A DNA stretch of 7,936 nucleotides from JBBQBQ01 sp038317685 (GCA_038317685.1 JBBQBQ010000164.1:1-7936); one strand, 5' to 3'; positions 1 through 6,814 are shown, numbered from the stretch's first letter. Numbers and translations are program-made. Notes: generated from the letters alone by a model not told the origin.

Positions 1-496
1 TCTGCCCGAAGGAGACCTTGACCATGTAGACCGTGCATTCCAGGCCGAACATCTGGCAGGCCAGAGCCATCGCCGAGCCCCACTGCCCGGCGCCGGTCTC
101 GGTGGCGATGCGTTTGGTCCCGGCCTGCTTGTTGTAGTAGGCCTGGGGGATGGCGGTATTCGGCTTGTGCGAACCGGCCGGGGAGACTCCCTCGTATTTG
201 TAGTAGATCCGCGCCGGGGTGCCGAGGGCCTGCTCCAGGCGATGCGCCCGGAAGAGGGGAGCGGGCCGCCAGAGTTTGTAGATCTCGCGGACCTCGTCGG
301 GGATGTCGATCCAGCGGTCCCCACTCATCTCCTGCTGGATGAGGGCCATGGGGAAGATGGCCAGCATCTCCTCCGGGGTCACCGGCTGCAGGGTCCGCGG
401 ACTGACGACCGGCGCCAGGGGGCCCGGCATGTCGGGGATGATGTTGTACCACTGTTTGGGAATGCGATCTTCCGGCAGCAGGATCTTGGTCTGCAT
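1..496 (-). CDS. trpB2: Tryptophan synthase beta chain, TrpB2 type (N-terminal part, cut by window edge)
   Basis: PLP-dependent enzyme that condenses indole with L-serine to give tryptophan; cytoplasmic. The window holds the first 165 codons of a protein normally about 450 residues long, and the rest lies left of base 1. The start is the ATG at 496-494, with a strong AGGAGG at 509-504, seven bases upstream. The PLP-binding lysine is Lys111 in the motif GSHKPNT (109-115). The motif ETGAGQWG follows at 133-140. Trp in this motif, where canonical TrpB1 has His, together with the long N-terminal stretch before the PLP site, points to the TrpB2 subfamily (family knowledge). TrpB2 proteins often act without a tightly bound TrpA. 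The gene follows trpC on the same strand after 233 bases, so it may be the last gene of the trp operon or have its own promoter. No convincing promoter was seen in the gap. Confidence 0.93.
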   Translation of the reverse strand, partial: MQTKILLPEDRIPKQWYNIIPDMPGPLAPVVSPRTLQPVTPEEMLAIFPMALIQQEMSGDRWIDIPDEVREIYKLWRPAPLFRAHRLEQALGTPARIYYKYEGVSPAGSHKPNTAIPQAYYNKQAGTKRIATETGAGQWGSAMALACQMFGLECTVYMVKVSFGQ

Positions 497-530
497 ATGG
501 GTCCCTCCTGGTTCAGTTAAAAATGGTGGA

Positions 531-547
531 GCGGGTTCCAGACCCGC
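531..547 (-). promoter_or_regulatory. Hairpin in the trpB2 leader, terminator-like
   Basis: A 6-bp perfect stem (gcgggt 531-536 with acccgc 542-547) has a 5-base loop. On the minus strand a run of five T (523-519) begins seven bases after the stem. It lies 35 bases upstream of the trpB2 start codon. It could be a weak intrinsic terminator ending the trpEGDC transcript, an attenuator in front of trpB2, or a copy of a dispersed repeat. The gap between stem and T-run makes a strong terminator unlikely. Confidence 0.3.
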
Positions 548-704
548 CCAAAATGCGTCAGCCGCCCCTAGTGTCACGTGCGGTTAATTCTTTCCTTGCC
601 ATTCTGGTTCTTTTGGCCCCTGGCCGGGTTGCGGCGCCTCGTCTTAGGCCCTGCTAGGCCTGCGTCGCCGCGCCTTGCCAGGAACCAAAATCTCCCAGAA
701 TTCC

Positions 705-722
705 TGCGGTGAACTCACCGCA
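705..722 (-). terminator. Hairpin just after the trpC stop codon, possible weak terminator
   Basis: A perfect 7-bp stem (tgcggtg 705-711 with caccgca 716-722) with a 4-base loop starts seven bases after the trpC stop codon at 732-730. It is stable and well placed for a transcript end. The minus strand has only a short TTTT at 690-687 some 14 bases further on, not a proper U-tract. It may therefore act as an RNA 3'-end stabiliser or a partial terminator between trpC and trpB2. Confidence 0.35.
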
Positions 723-729
723 CGGGACA

Positions 730-1524
730 CTACCCCGTCTCGCCCAGCAGTTCCCGCAGCTTGACGCCGACGTCAGCCTCCCGCATGAGACTTTCACCGA
801 CCAAAAAGGCCTGGGCTCCGGCCTTCTGTAGCCGTTCGATGTCGGACCGCTCCGAAACACCGCTCTCGGCAACGATCAACCGCCCGGCGGGGATCAGGGG
901 GATCAGGCGCTCGGTGACGGCGAGATCGGTGACGAAGGTCTGCAGATTGCGGTTGTTGATGCCGATCAGTTCGCAATGGGTGGTCATCGCCCGCAACAGC
1001 TCCGTCTCGTTATGAACCTCGAGCAGCACGTCGAGCCCGAGTTCGGCTGCCGCTCCCGCGAACTCCCGGAGCTGCACTGTCTCCAGCATGGCGGCGATGA
1101 GCAGCACCGCGTCGGCCCCGGCGAGGCGCGCCTCGAGGATCTGGTAGGGGTCGCAGATAAAATCCTTGCGCAACAGCGGCAAGGAGACCACCTCCCGAAT
1201 CAGCCCGAGATAGCGCAGGTGCCCGTGAAAGAAGTGCTCGTCGGTGAGAACCGACAGGCAGGTCGCTCCATGATCCTGGTAGCTCGCGGCAATGGCCAAC
1301 GGATCGAAGTCGGGGCGGATGATCCCCTTCGACGGCGATCCTTTCTTCACCTCGGCGATCAGGGCCGTTCCGCCCGATTCGGCGACGGCGCGCAGCGCCC
1401 GGGCGAAACCGCGCGGCCGCTCTTCCAGATCGTCGAGACGGGCACGCAGCTCGGCGAGCGGCTGACGGCGCTTGGCCTCGGCGACTTCCTCCTGTTTGCG
1501 GGCGACGATCTGGTCGAGAATCAT
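730..1524 (-). CDS. trpC: Indole-3-glycerol phosphate synthase
   Basis: Converts 1-(2-carboxyphenylamino)-1-deoxyribulose 5-phosphate to indole-3-glycerol phosphate with loss of CO2 and water, the fourth chemical step of tryptophan synthesis; cytoplasmic TIM barrel. The protein is 264 residues, the usual length for a monofunctional TrpC. Visible motifs in order: IAEVKKGSPSKG (56-67, with catalytic Lys60), LLRKDF (117-122, with Lys120), LLEVH (167-171, with Glu169), GINNRNL (188-194), ESGV (220-223) and LVGESLM (241-247). The open frame extends upstream, but the ATG at 1524 is preceded by AAGGG at 1535-1531, six bases away, and the protein begins MILDQIVARK as typical TrpC proteins do. It starts 26 bases after the trpD stop, so it is almost surely co-transcribed. 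No TrpF domain is fused to it and no trpF is present in the window. Confidence 0.97.
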   Translation of the reverse strand: MILDQIVARKQEEVAEAKRRQPLAELRARLDDLEERPRGFARALRAVAESGGTALIAEVKKGSPSKGIIRPDFDPLAIAASYQDHGATCLSVLTDEHFFHGHLRYLGLIREVVSLPLLRKDFICDPYQILEARLAGADAVLLIAAMLETVQLREFAGAAAELGLDVLLEVHNETELLRAMTTHCELIGINNRNLQTFVTDLAVTERLIPLIPAGRLIVAESGVSERSDIERLQKAGAQAFLVGESLMREADVGVKLRELLGETG

Positions 1525-1550
1525 GGTTATCCCTTGAAGGTTGAGCGACC

Positions 1551-2603
1551 TTACTGGCTGGTCTTTTGCACCAGGCCCGCCAGCTTCCCCGCGGCGGCCC
1601 CGGAATCGATGGCGGCGGCGGCGCGCTGCAGGCCGGTCGGGACGTCCGCCGTAACCCCGGCGGCGGTGAGGGCGAAGGCGGCATTGAGAAGCACCACGTC
1701 GCGCTTGGGACCGGGCTTTCCGGCCAGGACCGCCCGCACAATCGTGGCGTTGGCGACGGCGTCGCCCCCCTGCAGGTCCGCCAACAGGCAGCTCTGGAGA
1801 CCGAACTCCTCTGGGGTGACGGTGAAGAGGCGCACCGCGCCGTCCCGAATCTCCCCCACGGAGGTCGGCCCGGTGAGAGTCACCTCGTCCATGCCGTCGG
1901 CACCGTGGACGACGAAACCGCGCTTGCAGCCGAGGCTGCAAAGCACTTGAGCCATGACCTCCACCAGCTCTTCCCGGTAGACGCCGAGGACCTGGCGGTC
2001 GGCGCCGGCCGGGTTGGTCAGCGGTCCCAGGATGTTGAAGATGGTGCGGATGCCGATCTCCCGGCGGGGACCGATGGCGTGCTTCATGGCACCGTGCAGC
2101 GCCGGCGCGAAGAGAAAGCCGACCCCGAGCTCTTCGATGCAGGCTTCGACAATCGCCGGGGTGACGTCGAGGCTGACTCCGAGCTTCTCCAGCACATCGG
2201 CGCTGCCGCAGACCGAGGAGACGCTGCGGTTGCCGTGCTTGGCGACCTTGACCCCGCAGGCGGCGACGACGAAGGCGACGGTCGTCGAGATATTGAAGGA
2301 CTTGGTGCCGCTGCCGCCGGTGCCGCAGGTATCGAGGATCGTTTCGCGGTCGAGGTTGATCTCTTCGCGGTCGATATCGACCGTTTGCCGCCCGACCCGG
2401 ATCGGCGTCGCCCGGGCCCTCATGACTCGCGCCGCACCGGTGATCTCGGCGACGGTTTCCCCCTTCATGCGCAGCGCGGTGATGAAGGCCCCGATCTGCG
2501 CCGGGGTCGCCTCCCCGCCCATGATCTGGTCCATGACCTCGATCATCTCGGCCTCACTGAGGTCCTGGCGCTCGACGACTCTGGCGATGGCGGCTTTGAT
2601 CAT
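1551..2603 (-). CDS. trpD: Anthranilate phosphoribosyltransferase
   Basis: Transfers the phosphoribosyl group of PRPP to anthranilate, the second step of tryptophan synthesis; cytoplasmic, usually a homodimer. The protein is 350 residues, slightly longer than many TrpD proteins. Key motifs: CGTGGSGT (93-100, PRPP pyrophosphate loop), KHGNRSVSS (122-130), the anthranilate-site region GPRREIG (178-184), GPLTNP (193-198) and DGMDE (236-240, metal-binding acidic pair). A somewhat long segment at 67-90 before the glycine loop (TPIRVGRQTVDIDREEINL) agrees with the Geobacter-type TrpD as I recall it. The chosen start is the ATG at 2603, with GAGGTG at 2614-2609 five bases upstream. An in-frame ATG at 2624 would add seven residues but has no better binding site. 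It lies 100 bases after trpG and 26 bases before trpC. Confidence 0.97.
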   Translation of the reverse strand: MIKAAIARVVERQDLSEAEMIEVMDQIMGGEATPAQIGAFITALRMKGETVAEITGAARVMRARATPIRVGRQTVDIDREEINLDRETILDTCGTGGSGTKSFNISTTVAFVVAACGVKVAKHGNRSVSSVCGSADVLEKLGVSLDVTPAIVEACIEELGVGFLFAPALHGAMKHAIGPRREIGIRTIFNILGPLTNPAGADRQVLGVYREELVEVMAQVLCSLGCKRGFVVHGADGMDEVTLTGPTSVGEIRDGAVRLFTVTPEEFGLQSCLLADLQGGDAVANATIVRAVLAGKPGPKRDVVLLNAAFALTAAGVTADVPTGLQRAAAAIDSGAAAGKLAGLVQKTSQ

Positions 2604-2703
2604 GGCAACACCTCGGTTGACCACCGCAGCCCACAGGTCCCGGAGAAGAGGAACGGATCGAGAACGTCCCCAGGTCTCAGTGTCTCCGTGGCGGATGGAA
2701 GGT

Positions 2704-3270
2704 TCAGGTTAACTCCAGGAAGTTCCGGAGCAGCTGCTTCCCTTCGACGGTCAGGATCGACTCGGGATGGAACTGTACCCCCCAGACGGGCCGCTCGCGG
2801 TGCTCCAGCCCCATGACGATCCCGTCCCCGGTCCAGGCGGTCAGCCGCAGGCAGTCCGGCAGACTGTCCCGCTCGACGATCAGCGAATGGTAGCGGGTCG
2901 CCACGAAGGGATGGGAGAGGCCGCGAAAGAGGCCACGGTCGTCGTGGTCGATGAGGCTGGTCTTGCCGTGCATCAGCTGGCCCGCCCGGATCACCCGGCC
3001 GCCGAAAGCGTGGCCGATCGCCTGATGGCCGAGGCAGACCCCGAGCATCGGGATGGTCCCGGAGAGGCGTTCGATCAGATCGATGGAGATCCCGGCCTCG
3101 ACCGGGGAGCAGGGGCCGGGGGAGATGACGATCCGGCGCGGCTTAAGGGCGGCAATCCGGTCGACGGTGATCTGGTCGTTGCGATGGACCGTCACTTCCT
3201 CCCCCAGTTCCTGCAGGTACTGGACGAGGTTGTAGGTGAAGGAATCGTAGTTGTCGAGCATCAGCAGCAT
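2704..3270 (-). CDS. trpG: Anthranilate synthase glutamine amidotransferase subunit
   Basis: Class I glutamine amidotransferase that releases ammonia from glutamine and passes it to TrpE for anthranilate formation. The 188-residue length is typical of a free-standing TrpG/PabA. The N-terminus MLLMLDNYDSFTYNLVQYL is characteristic. The catalytic triad is visible: Cys79 in GVCLGHQ (77-83), and His168 with Glu170 in GVQFHPES (164-171). The motif MHGKTS (100-105) is typical of the TrpG/PabA family. Start ATG 3270 shares its A with the trpE stop TGA (3272-3270), giving a TGATG overlap, the usual sign of translational coupling between subunits made in equal amounts. AGGAGG at 3285-3280 lies inside the end of trpE, nine bases upstream. 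A second ATG at 3261 is a possible start. Proteins of this family often also serve p-aminobenzoate synthase, so a dual role is possible. Confidence 0.96.
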   Translation of the reverse strand: MLLMLDNYDSFTYNLVQYLQELGEEVTVHRNDQITVDRIAALKPRRIVISPGPCSPVEAGISIDLIERLSGTIPMLGVCLGHQAIGHAFGGRVIRAGQLMHGKTSLIDHDDRGLFRGLSHPFVATRYHSLIVERDSLPDCLRLTAWTGDGIVMGLEHRERPVWGVQFHPESILTVEGKQLLRNFLELT

Positions 3271-4742
3271 CAGTCGAGCCCTCCTCGCGCCAGCTCGATC
3301 GCCTTCAGGACGCTGCGGGCCTTGTTGAGGGTTTCCTGGTATTCGCTGGGGGGATCGGAGTCGGCGACGATCCCGGCGCCGGCCTGGAGATAAATCCGGC
3401 CGTCGTGGACCACCAGGGTGCGGATGGCGATGGCCATGTCCATGTTGCCGGAGAAGGAGAAGTAGCCGACGGCCCCGCCGTAGATTTCCCGACGACACGG
3501 TTCCAGCTCGTCGATGATCTCCATCGCCCGGATCTTCGGCGCCCCGGAGAGGGTCCCGGCGGGGAAGGCGGCGCGAAAGACGTCGAAGGCATCCCGCCCC
3601 TCCTCCAGGACTCCGCGGACGTTGGAGACGATGTGCATGACATGGGAGTAGCGTTCCACGACCATCAGCTCACTGACCTCCACGGTGCCGGCCCTGGCGA
3701 CCCGGCCGACGTCGTTGCGGCCGAGGTCAACAAGCATGATGTGCTCGGCCCGCTCTTTGGGATCGGCCAACAGGTCCGCCTCCAGCCAGGCATCCTCCTC
3801 CGGCGTATTCCCCCGCGGCCGGGTGCCGGCGATGGGGCGGACTTCGACCCGCTCCCCTTCTTTGCGCACCAGCACCTCGGGGGAGGCGCCGATCACCAGG
3901 GTCGCGCCGAAACGCAGAAAGAACATGTAGGGGGAGGGGTTGATGGTGCGCAGGGCGCGGTAGATGTCGAAGGGATCGGCGTCAAGGGTTCCCGAGAAGC
4001 GCTGGGAGAGGACGACCTGGAAGATATCCCCGGCGCGGATGTACTCCTTGCAGCGCTCCACCGCCGCCTCGAACTCCGCCGGAGTGAAGTTGGCCTGCAG
4101 GCCATCATCGCCGGGAGCGACGGCGACGCGGGGCGGCTGCGGGGCGCGGAGCCTGGCGATCAGCCCTTCAATCCCGGCGATGCCTCGCCGGTAGGCCGCC
4201 TCGGGGGGCTCCCCCGGCTGCAGATGGACGTTGCAGACAACCTTGATCTTCTGGCGCATGTTGTCGAAGATCAGCAGCTGTTCGGTGAGGAGGAAACAGG
4301 CATCCGGGGCGCCGATGACCCGCGGATTGGCGTCCGGCAGGCACTCGATGAAGCGGACCATGTCGTAGCCCAGGTAGCCAACGGCGCCGCCGCAGAAGCG
4401 CGGCAGTCCCGGCAGCTGCACCGGCCGGTAGGGCGCCATGAAGTCGCGCAGGGCCGCCAGCGGATCGCTCGACTCGCCGGAACGGAGCACCACCCCGCCC
4501 TCCAGCTCCTCGACGCGGTTGCCGTGGCAGCGAAAGGTCCGCCCGCCGCTGCCGAGGAACGAATAGCGCGCCCACTTCTCCCCCCCCTCGATACTTTCGA
4601 GGAGGAAAGCGCTCTGGCCGTCGTCGATCTTGCGGAAGGCCGAGACCGGCGTCTCCATGTCGGCGAGGATCTCCCGGTAGACCGGGACCAGGTTTCCCTC
4701 GCCGGAGTGGGCGAGAAATTCATCGAGGGTGGGGAAGTACAT
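3270..4742 (-). CDS. trpE: Anthranilate synthase component I
   Basis: Converts chorismate and ammonia (from TrpG) to anthranilate and pyruvate, the committed step of tryptophan synthesis. The protein is 490 residues, normal for the family. The N-terminal domain holds LLES (47-50), part of the tryptophan feedback site. NPSPYMF (268-274) is the second part of that site, so the enzyme is probably inhibited by tryptophan. The chorismate-binding domain shows PIAGTRPRG (303-311), VDLGRNDVGRV (338-348), GTLSGAPK (396-403) and GGAVGYFSF (422-430). These, with the feedback motifs and the adjacent trpG, favour TrpE over PabB or isochorismate synthase. The start ATG at 4742 is chosen because the protein then begins MYFPTLDEFL like its relatives; the frame stays open to 4976, but without conserved sequence. 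The ribosome binding site is weak (GAGAG about eight bases upstream). First gene of the operon. Confidence 0.96.
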   Translation of the reverse strand: MYFPTLDEFLAHSGEGNLVPVYREILADMETPVSAFRKIDDGQSAFLLESIEGGEKWARYSFLGSGGRTFRCHGNRVEELEGGVVLRSGESSDPLAALRDFMAPYRPVQLPGLPRFCGGAVGYLGYDMVRFIECLPDANPRVIGAPDACFLLTEQLLIFDNMRQKIKVVCNVHLQPGEPPEAAYRRGIAGIEGLIARLRAPQPPRVAVAPGDDGLQANFTPAEFEAAVERCKEYIRAGDIFQVVLSQRFSGTLDADPFDIYRALRTINPSPYMFFLRFGATLVIGASPEVLVRKEGERVEVRPIAGTRPRGNTPEEDAWLEADLLADPKERAEHIMLVDLGRNDVGRVARAGTVEVSELMVVERYSHVMHIVSNVRGVLEEGRDAFDVFRAAFPAGTLSGAPKIRAMEIIDELEPCRREIYGGAVGYFSFSGNMDMAIAIRTLVVHDGRIYLQAGAGIVADSDPPSEYQETLNKARSVLKAIELARGGLD

Positions 4743-4819
4743 GGATGCTCTCGTTGCGTTGCGGTGCGCTCTGCGGCCGGGTCGCAAGACCGGGTGAGAA
4801 GCGGATTTCAGGGTGCGGC

Positions 4820-4849
4820 AGAGTAACACGGAAGTTGCGGAAGGGTCAA
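4820..4849 (-). promoter_or_regulatory. Predicted sigma-70 promoter of the trp operon
   Basis: On the minus strand, TTGACC at 4849-4844 (-35) and TACTCT at 4825-4820 (-10) are separated by 18 bases. Transcription would start near 4813, leaving a leader of about 70 bases before trpE. The leader contains no ATG before the trpE start, so classical attenuation by a Trp-rich leader peptide is not supported. A small imperfect hairpin around 4777-4800 (GGTC/GACC arms) is the only leader structure seen. No operator could be recognised. Confidence 0.6.
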
Positions 4850-4975
4850 TGGATTCGGGCGGGTCGGCGCCGAGGAAAGCGCAAGTTCGGAGAGCTTGGG
4901 AGGGAAGCTGAAGGAACGGGCATGACGAGTCGGGAGAGTGGGCGTGTACGGATGAACCTTGACGCCACTTAAGCA

Positions 4976-6322
4976 CTACGCTCGGCCTCTTACCAAAATA
5001 GGCTCTTCGCTTGGCACGCAGTGGGTATAGATCATCGTCGTCTTGAGACTGGCATGGCCGAGCTTGGTCTGGATGGTGCGGATGTCGTAGCCGGCTTGCA
5101 GCAGGTGGGTGGCGTAGGAGTGGCGGAAGGTATGGGCGGTGACCCGTTTTGGAATCCGCGCCTTGCGCACCGCCAGGTAGAGCGCTTTTTGCAGATTCGA
5201 TTCATGCACATGCCAGCGCCGCCGTTCGCCGGTCTCCACCACCACGGTTAGTTCGCGCTGCGGCAGGAACCATTGATGGATCAGCTCCTTCGGCGCCTTG
5301 GGAAACTTCTTCTCCACCGCATCATCGAGAAAGACCCCGGCGAATCCCGATGCCAAGTCCTTGGCGAGCAGATCGACAACCCGCTCCATCTGCGCCTTGA
5401 GCTCCGGCAAAACCGACTCCGGCAACGGCACGGTGCGATCCTTCTTCCCCTTGCCGTGAACCGTCAGCACCCCGGCGTCGAAGTTGAAATCCCGCACCCG
5501 CAATTGCAGGCACTCGAAGAGCCGCAGGCCGCAACCGAAGAGGAGCTGCACGATCAGACGGTAGGGATGGTAGAGGTGCGCCAGGATCGCGTCGATCTCT
5601 TCCCGTGACAGGACCGTCGGCACATAGAGCGACTTCTTGGCGCGCGGCACGTCGCGCAGTTCGCCGAAGTCGCGTTTCAAGGCATGGCGAAAGAGGAAGA
5701 GGAGGGAGTTGAAGGCCTGGTTCTGGGTCGAGGCGGCGACATGACAGCTGACCGCCAGCCAGGTGAGATAGTCCTTGACGTCGGCGGTCGAGAGTTCGCC
5801 CGGCGGTTTGTTTTTCAGGTAACGTTGAAAGCTGCGCGACCATTTTCCGTAGGTCTTCAAGGTTTTTCGCGAATAATGCCGAACCTTGATCTCATCCGCC
5901 AACTTCGCCAGCACCGCGTCCCACTCGGGAGAGTCGGAGATTTCTTCGTAACCGGCTGCAATGAATTGGCTGGGGCGGGTAACTCTCGAAGCTGACGATT
6001 TGACCAGATCGACGACGGTTGCGGATTCAGCGGGGGGTTGTGGATTGAACGCCGCCGAACCGGGTTGCTGTCCCATCTCGAAAAAGAGCGAAACAACGTG
6101 GGCCGCCTGACGACAATAGTGTGGCGATTGCCCTTTGCTGCGTAGTTTTTCAAGAAAACCGCGAGCCAGCTCCGAACGTTCGTTGATTTCCGGATATTTT
6201 TCGCAGAAGTCGAGAAAATAGCGGAGCCATTTTTTGTAATAACCGTAATGGGTGGCAGGTATATCGTGTCGTAGCAGGATCTCTTCGAATGCAGCAAAAA
6301 GCGAATGGGTCTCTGGCAGCAT
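4976..6322 (-). CDS. Integron-type tyrosine recombinase (IntI-like) with extended N-terminus
   Basis: Site-specific recombinase that cuts and rejoins DNA through a phosphotyrosine intermediate. All catalytic residues are present in the 448-residue protein: Arg267 (GCGLRLFE), Lys291 (HGKGKKDR), His397 and Arg400 (AHTFRHS), His423 (LGHAS) and Tyr432 (IYTH). Arg267 to His397 spans 130 residues, against 131 in IntI1 and about 96 in XerD. The extra segment (about 330-375, containing KKFPKAPKE and ERRRWHVHE) matches the insertion that defines integron integrases. IntI proteins are usually 320-340 residues, so about 110-130 more are present here. Two SAM-like helical DNA-binding domains seem to be in tandem, at about 5-85 and 133-220. 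The start ATG at 6322 has GGAGG seven bases upstream (6334-6330); an ATG at 6370 is possible but lies upstream of the predicted transcription start. No frameshift is seen, so it should be functional. It is transcribed toward trpE with no clear terminator between. Confidence 0.9.
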   Translation of the reverse strand: MLPETHSLFAAFEEILLRHDIPATHYGYYKKWLRYFLDFCEKYPEINERSELARGFLEKLRSKGQSPHYCRQAAHVVSLFFEMGQQPGSAAFNPQPPAESATVVDLVKSSASRVTRPSQFIAAGYEEISDSPEWDAVLAKLADEIKVRHYSRKTLKTYGKWSRSFQRYLKNKPPGELSTADVKDYLTWLAVSCHVAASTQNQAFNSLLFLFRHALKRDFGELRDVPRAKKSLYVPTVLSREEIDAILAHLYHPYRLIVQLLFGCGLRLFECLQLRVRDFNFDAGVLTVHGKGKKDRTVPLPESVLPELKAQMERVVDLLAKDLASGFAGVFLDDAVEKKFPKAPKELIHQWFLPQRELTVVVETGERRRWHVHESNLQKALYLAVRKARIPKRVTAHTFRHSYATHLLQAGYDIRTIQTKLGHASLKTTMIYTHCVPSEEPILVRGRA

Positions 6323-6330
6323 GGTCACCC

Positions 6331-6355
6331 CTCCCGAAAAATGGTTTATCGGGAG
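6331..6355. promoter_or_regulatory. Perfect 7-bp dyad over integrase transcription start and ribosome binding site
   Basis: ctcccga at 6331-6337 and tcgggag at 6349-6355 are exact inverted copies, 11 bases apart. The dyad begins next to the predicted -10 box of the integrase promoter, covers the predicted start of transcription (about 6351), and its inner arm contains part of the GGAGG ribosome binding site. It could be an operator for a repressor or for the integrase itself. If transcription starts slightly further upstream, it could be an RNA hairpin that hides the ribosome binding site. Confidence 0.45.
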
Positions 6356-6357
6356 AT

Positions 6358-6386
6358 AAAATACCGCCACACAAACCAGGGGTCAA
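6358..6386 (-). promoter_or_regulatory. Predicted sigma-70 promoter of the integrase gene
   Basis: On the minus strand, TTGACC at 6386-6381 (-35) and TATTTT at 6363-6358 (-10) have an optimal 17-base spacer. Predicted transcription starts near 6351, about 28 bases before the ATG at 6322. No clear LexA box was recognised around it, although integron integrases in some groups are SOS-controlled. Confidence 0.65.
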
Positions 6387-6475
6387 GAGATGGGATTAAT
6401 AAAAAATTTCTTTCCAATTTTTGCGGTAGTGATATAACGTACTGACACCGTTGATAAATGTTGGAGGGCGGCAAG
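6387..6475. other. Divergent intergenic region, possible site of an attI-like sequence
   Basis: This stretch lies between the integrase promoter and the divergent small gene, where an integron would have its attI site. It is AT-rich and contains a 7-bp A/T-only inverted repeat (aaaaatt 6402-6408 with aattttt 6416-6422). A possible weak plus-strand promoter has TATAAC at 6433-6438 with TTTCCA at 6411-6416. No clear GTTRRRY core site is present; the nearest sequences are gttgata at 6450-6456 and gttggag at 6460-6466, both off consensus. An attI site is therefore not supported directly. Confidence 0.3.
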
Positions 6476-6814
6476 ATGATTGCACGGGTCAAACTCAAGC
6501 CTGGTCAGAATGGGACGAAAAGGCTGGTTCAAGAATATGGGAAGGCACTGGTTTGCGTTCGCTATCGCTATGACCCGGTAGAAGGCAAGCAGTACAAGAC
6601 GGTCGAGATTGTTGTCAGTGAAAGACCTTGGACACCCCCGCCTGCAAAATATGCAGCCAGCGACCTGGTTGCTCTTCACGTCAGCTTCGAAGAGAAATCC
6701 CTTCAGGAACGAGTCAAATCATTGGGTGGGAAGTGGGACCGGCAACGGAAGGCTTGGCTGGTTCGCTATGGTTGTATCGCGGGAACCCCACTAGAAAAGC
6801 TTATAATACAATAA
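6476..6814 (+). CDS. Small uncharacterised protein with a GGKWD-W motif, divergent from the integrase
   Basis: Function unknown. The protein has 112 residues if it starts at the ATG at 6476, preceded by GGAGGG at 6463-6468 seven bases upstream. An earlier in-frame ATG at 6458 would overlap that ribosome binding site and is less likely. It is basic, soluble-looking, and lacks a signal peptide or membrane segment. Two conserved-looking parts are visible: an N-terminal segment with KPGQNGTKRLVQEYG and VRYRYDP, and a C-terminal segment with VKSLGGKWDRQRKAWLVRY. The latter resembles the short 'LGxxWDxxxKxWxV' pattern of DUF5710-like domains. I recall similar small proteins of unknown role in other bacterial genomes, sometimes near recombinases, but could not check this. 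The position back-to-back with the integrase suggests either a partner or regulator gene of the recombinase, or the first gene of an acquired array. Confidence 0.75.
   Translation: MIARVKLKPGQNGTKRLVQEYGKALVCVRYRYDPVEGKQYKTVEIVVSERPWTPPPAKYAASDLVALHVSFEEKSLQERVKSLGGKWDRQRKAWLVRYGCIAGTPLEKLIIQ

Noticed and set aside
1566..4826. Long open frames on the plus strand opposite trpD, trpG and trpE
   Set aside because: They are the antisense of well-supported trp genes in G+C-rich DNA, where stop codons are rare. Their translations show no recognisable domain and biased composition.
4893..4909. Hairpin agctt/aagct as terminator of the integrase transcript
   Set aside because: Only five base pairs with a 7-base loop and no following T-run on the minus strand.
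5021..5995. Plus-strand open frames opposite the integrase
   Set aside because: The minus-strand frame has all catalytic motifs of a tyrosine recombinase; the opposite frames are unrecognisable and lack good starts.
6323..6370. Longer integrase starting at the ATG at 6370
   Set aside because: It lies upstream of the predicted transcription start and spans the -10 box. The ATG at 6322 has an ideal ribosome binding site.
6383..6679. Minus-strand 98-residue frame opposite the small divergent gene
   Set aside because: It overlaps the integrase promoter region and the plus-strand gene, which has a good ribosome binding site and conserved-looking motifs.
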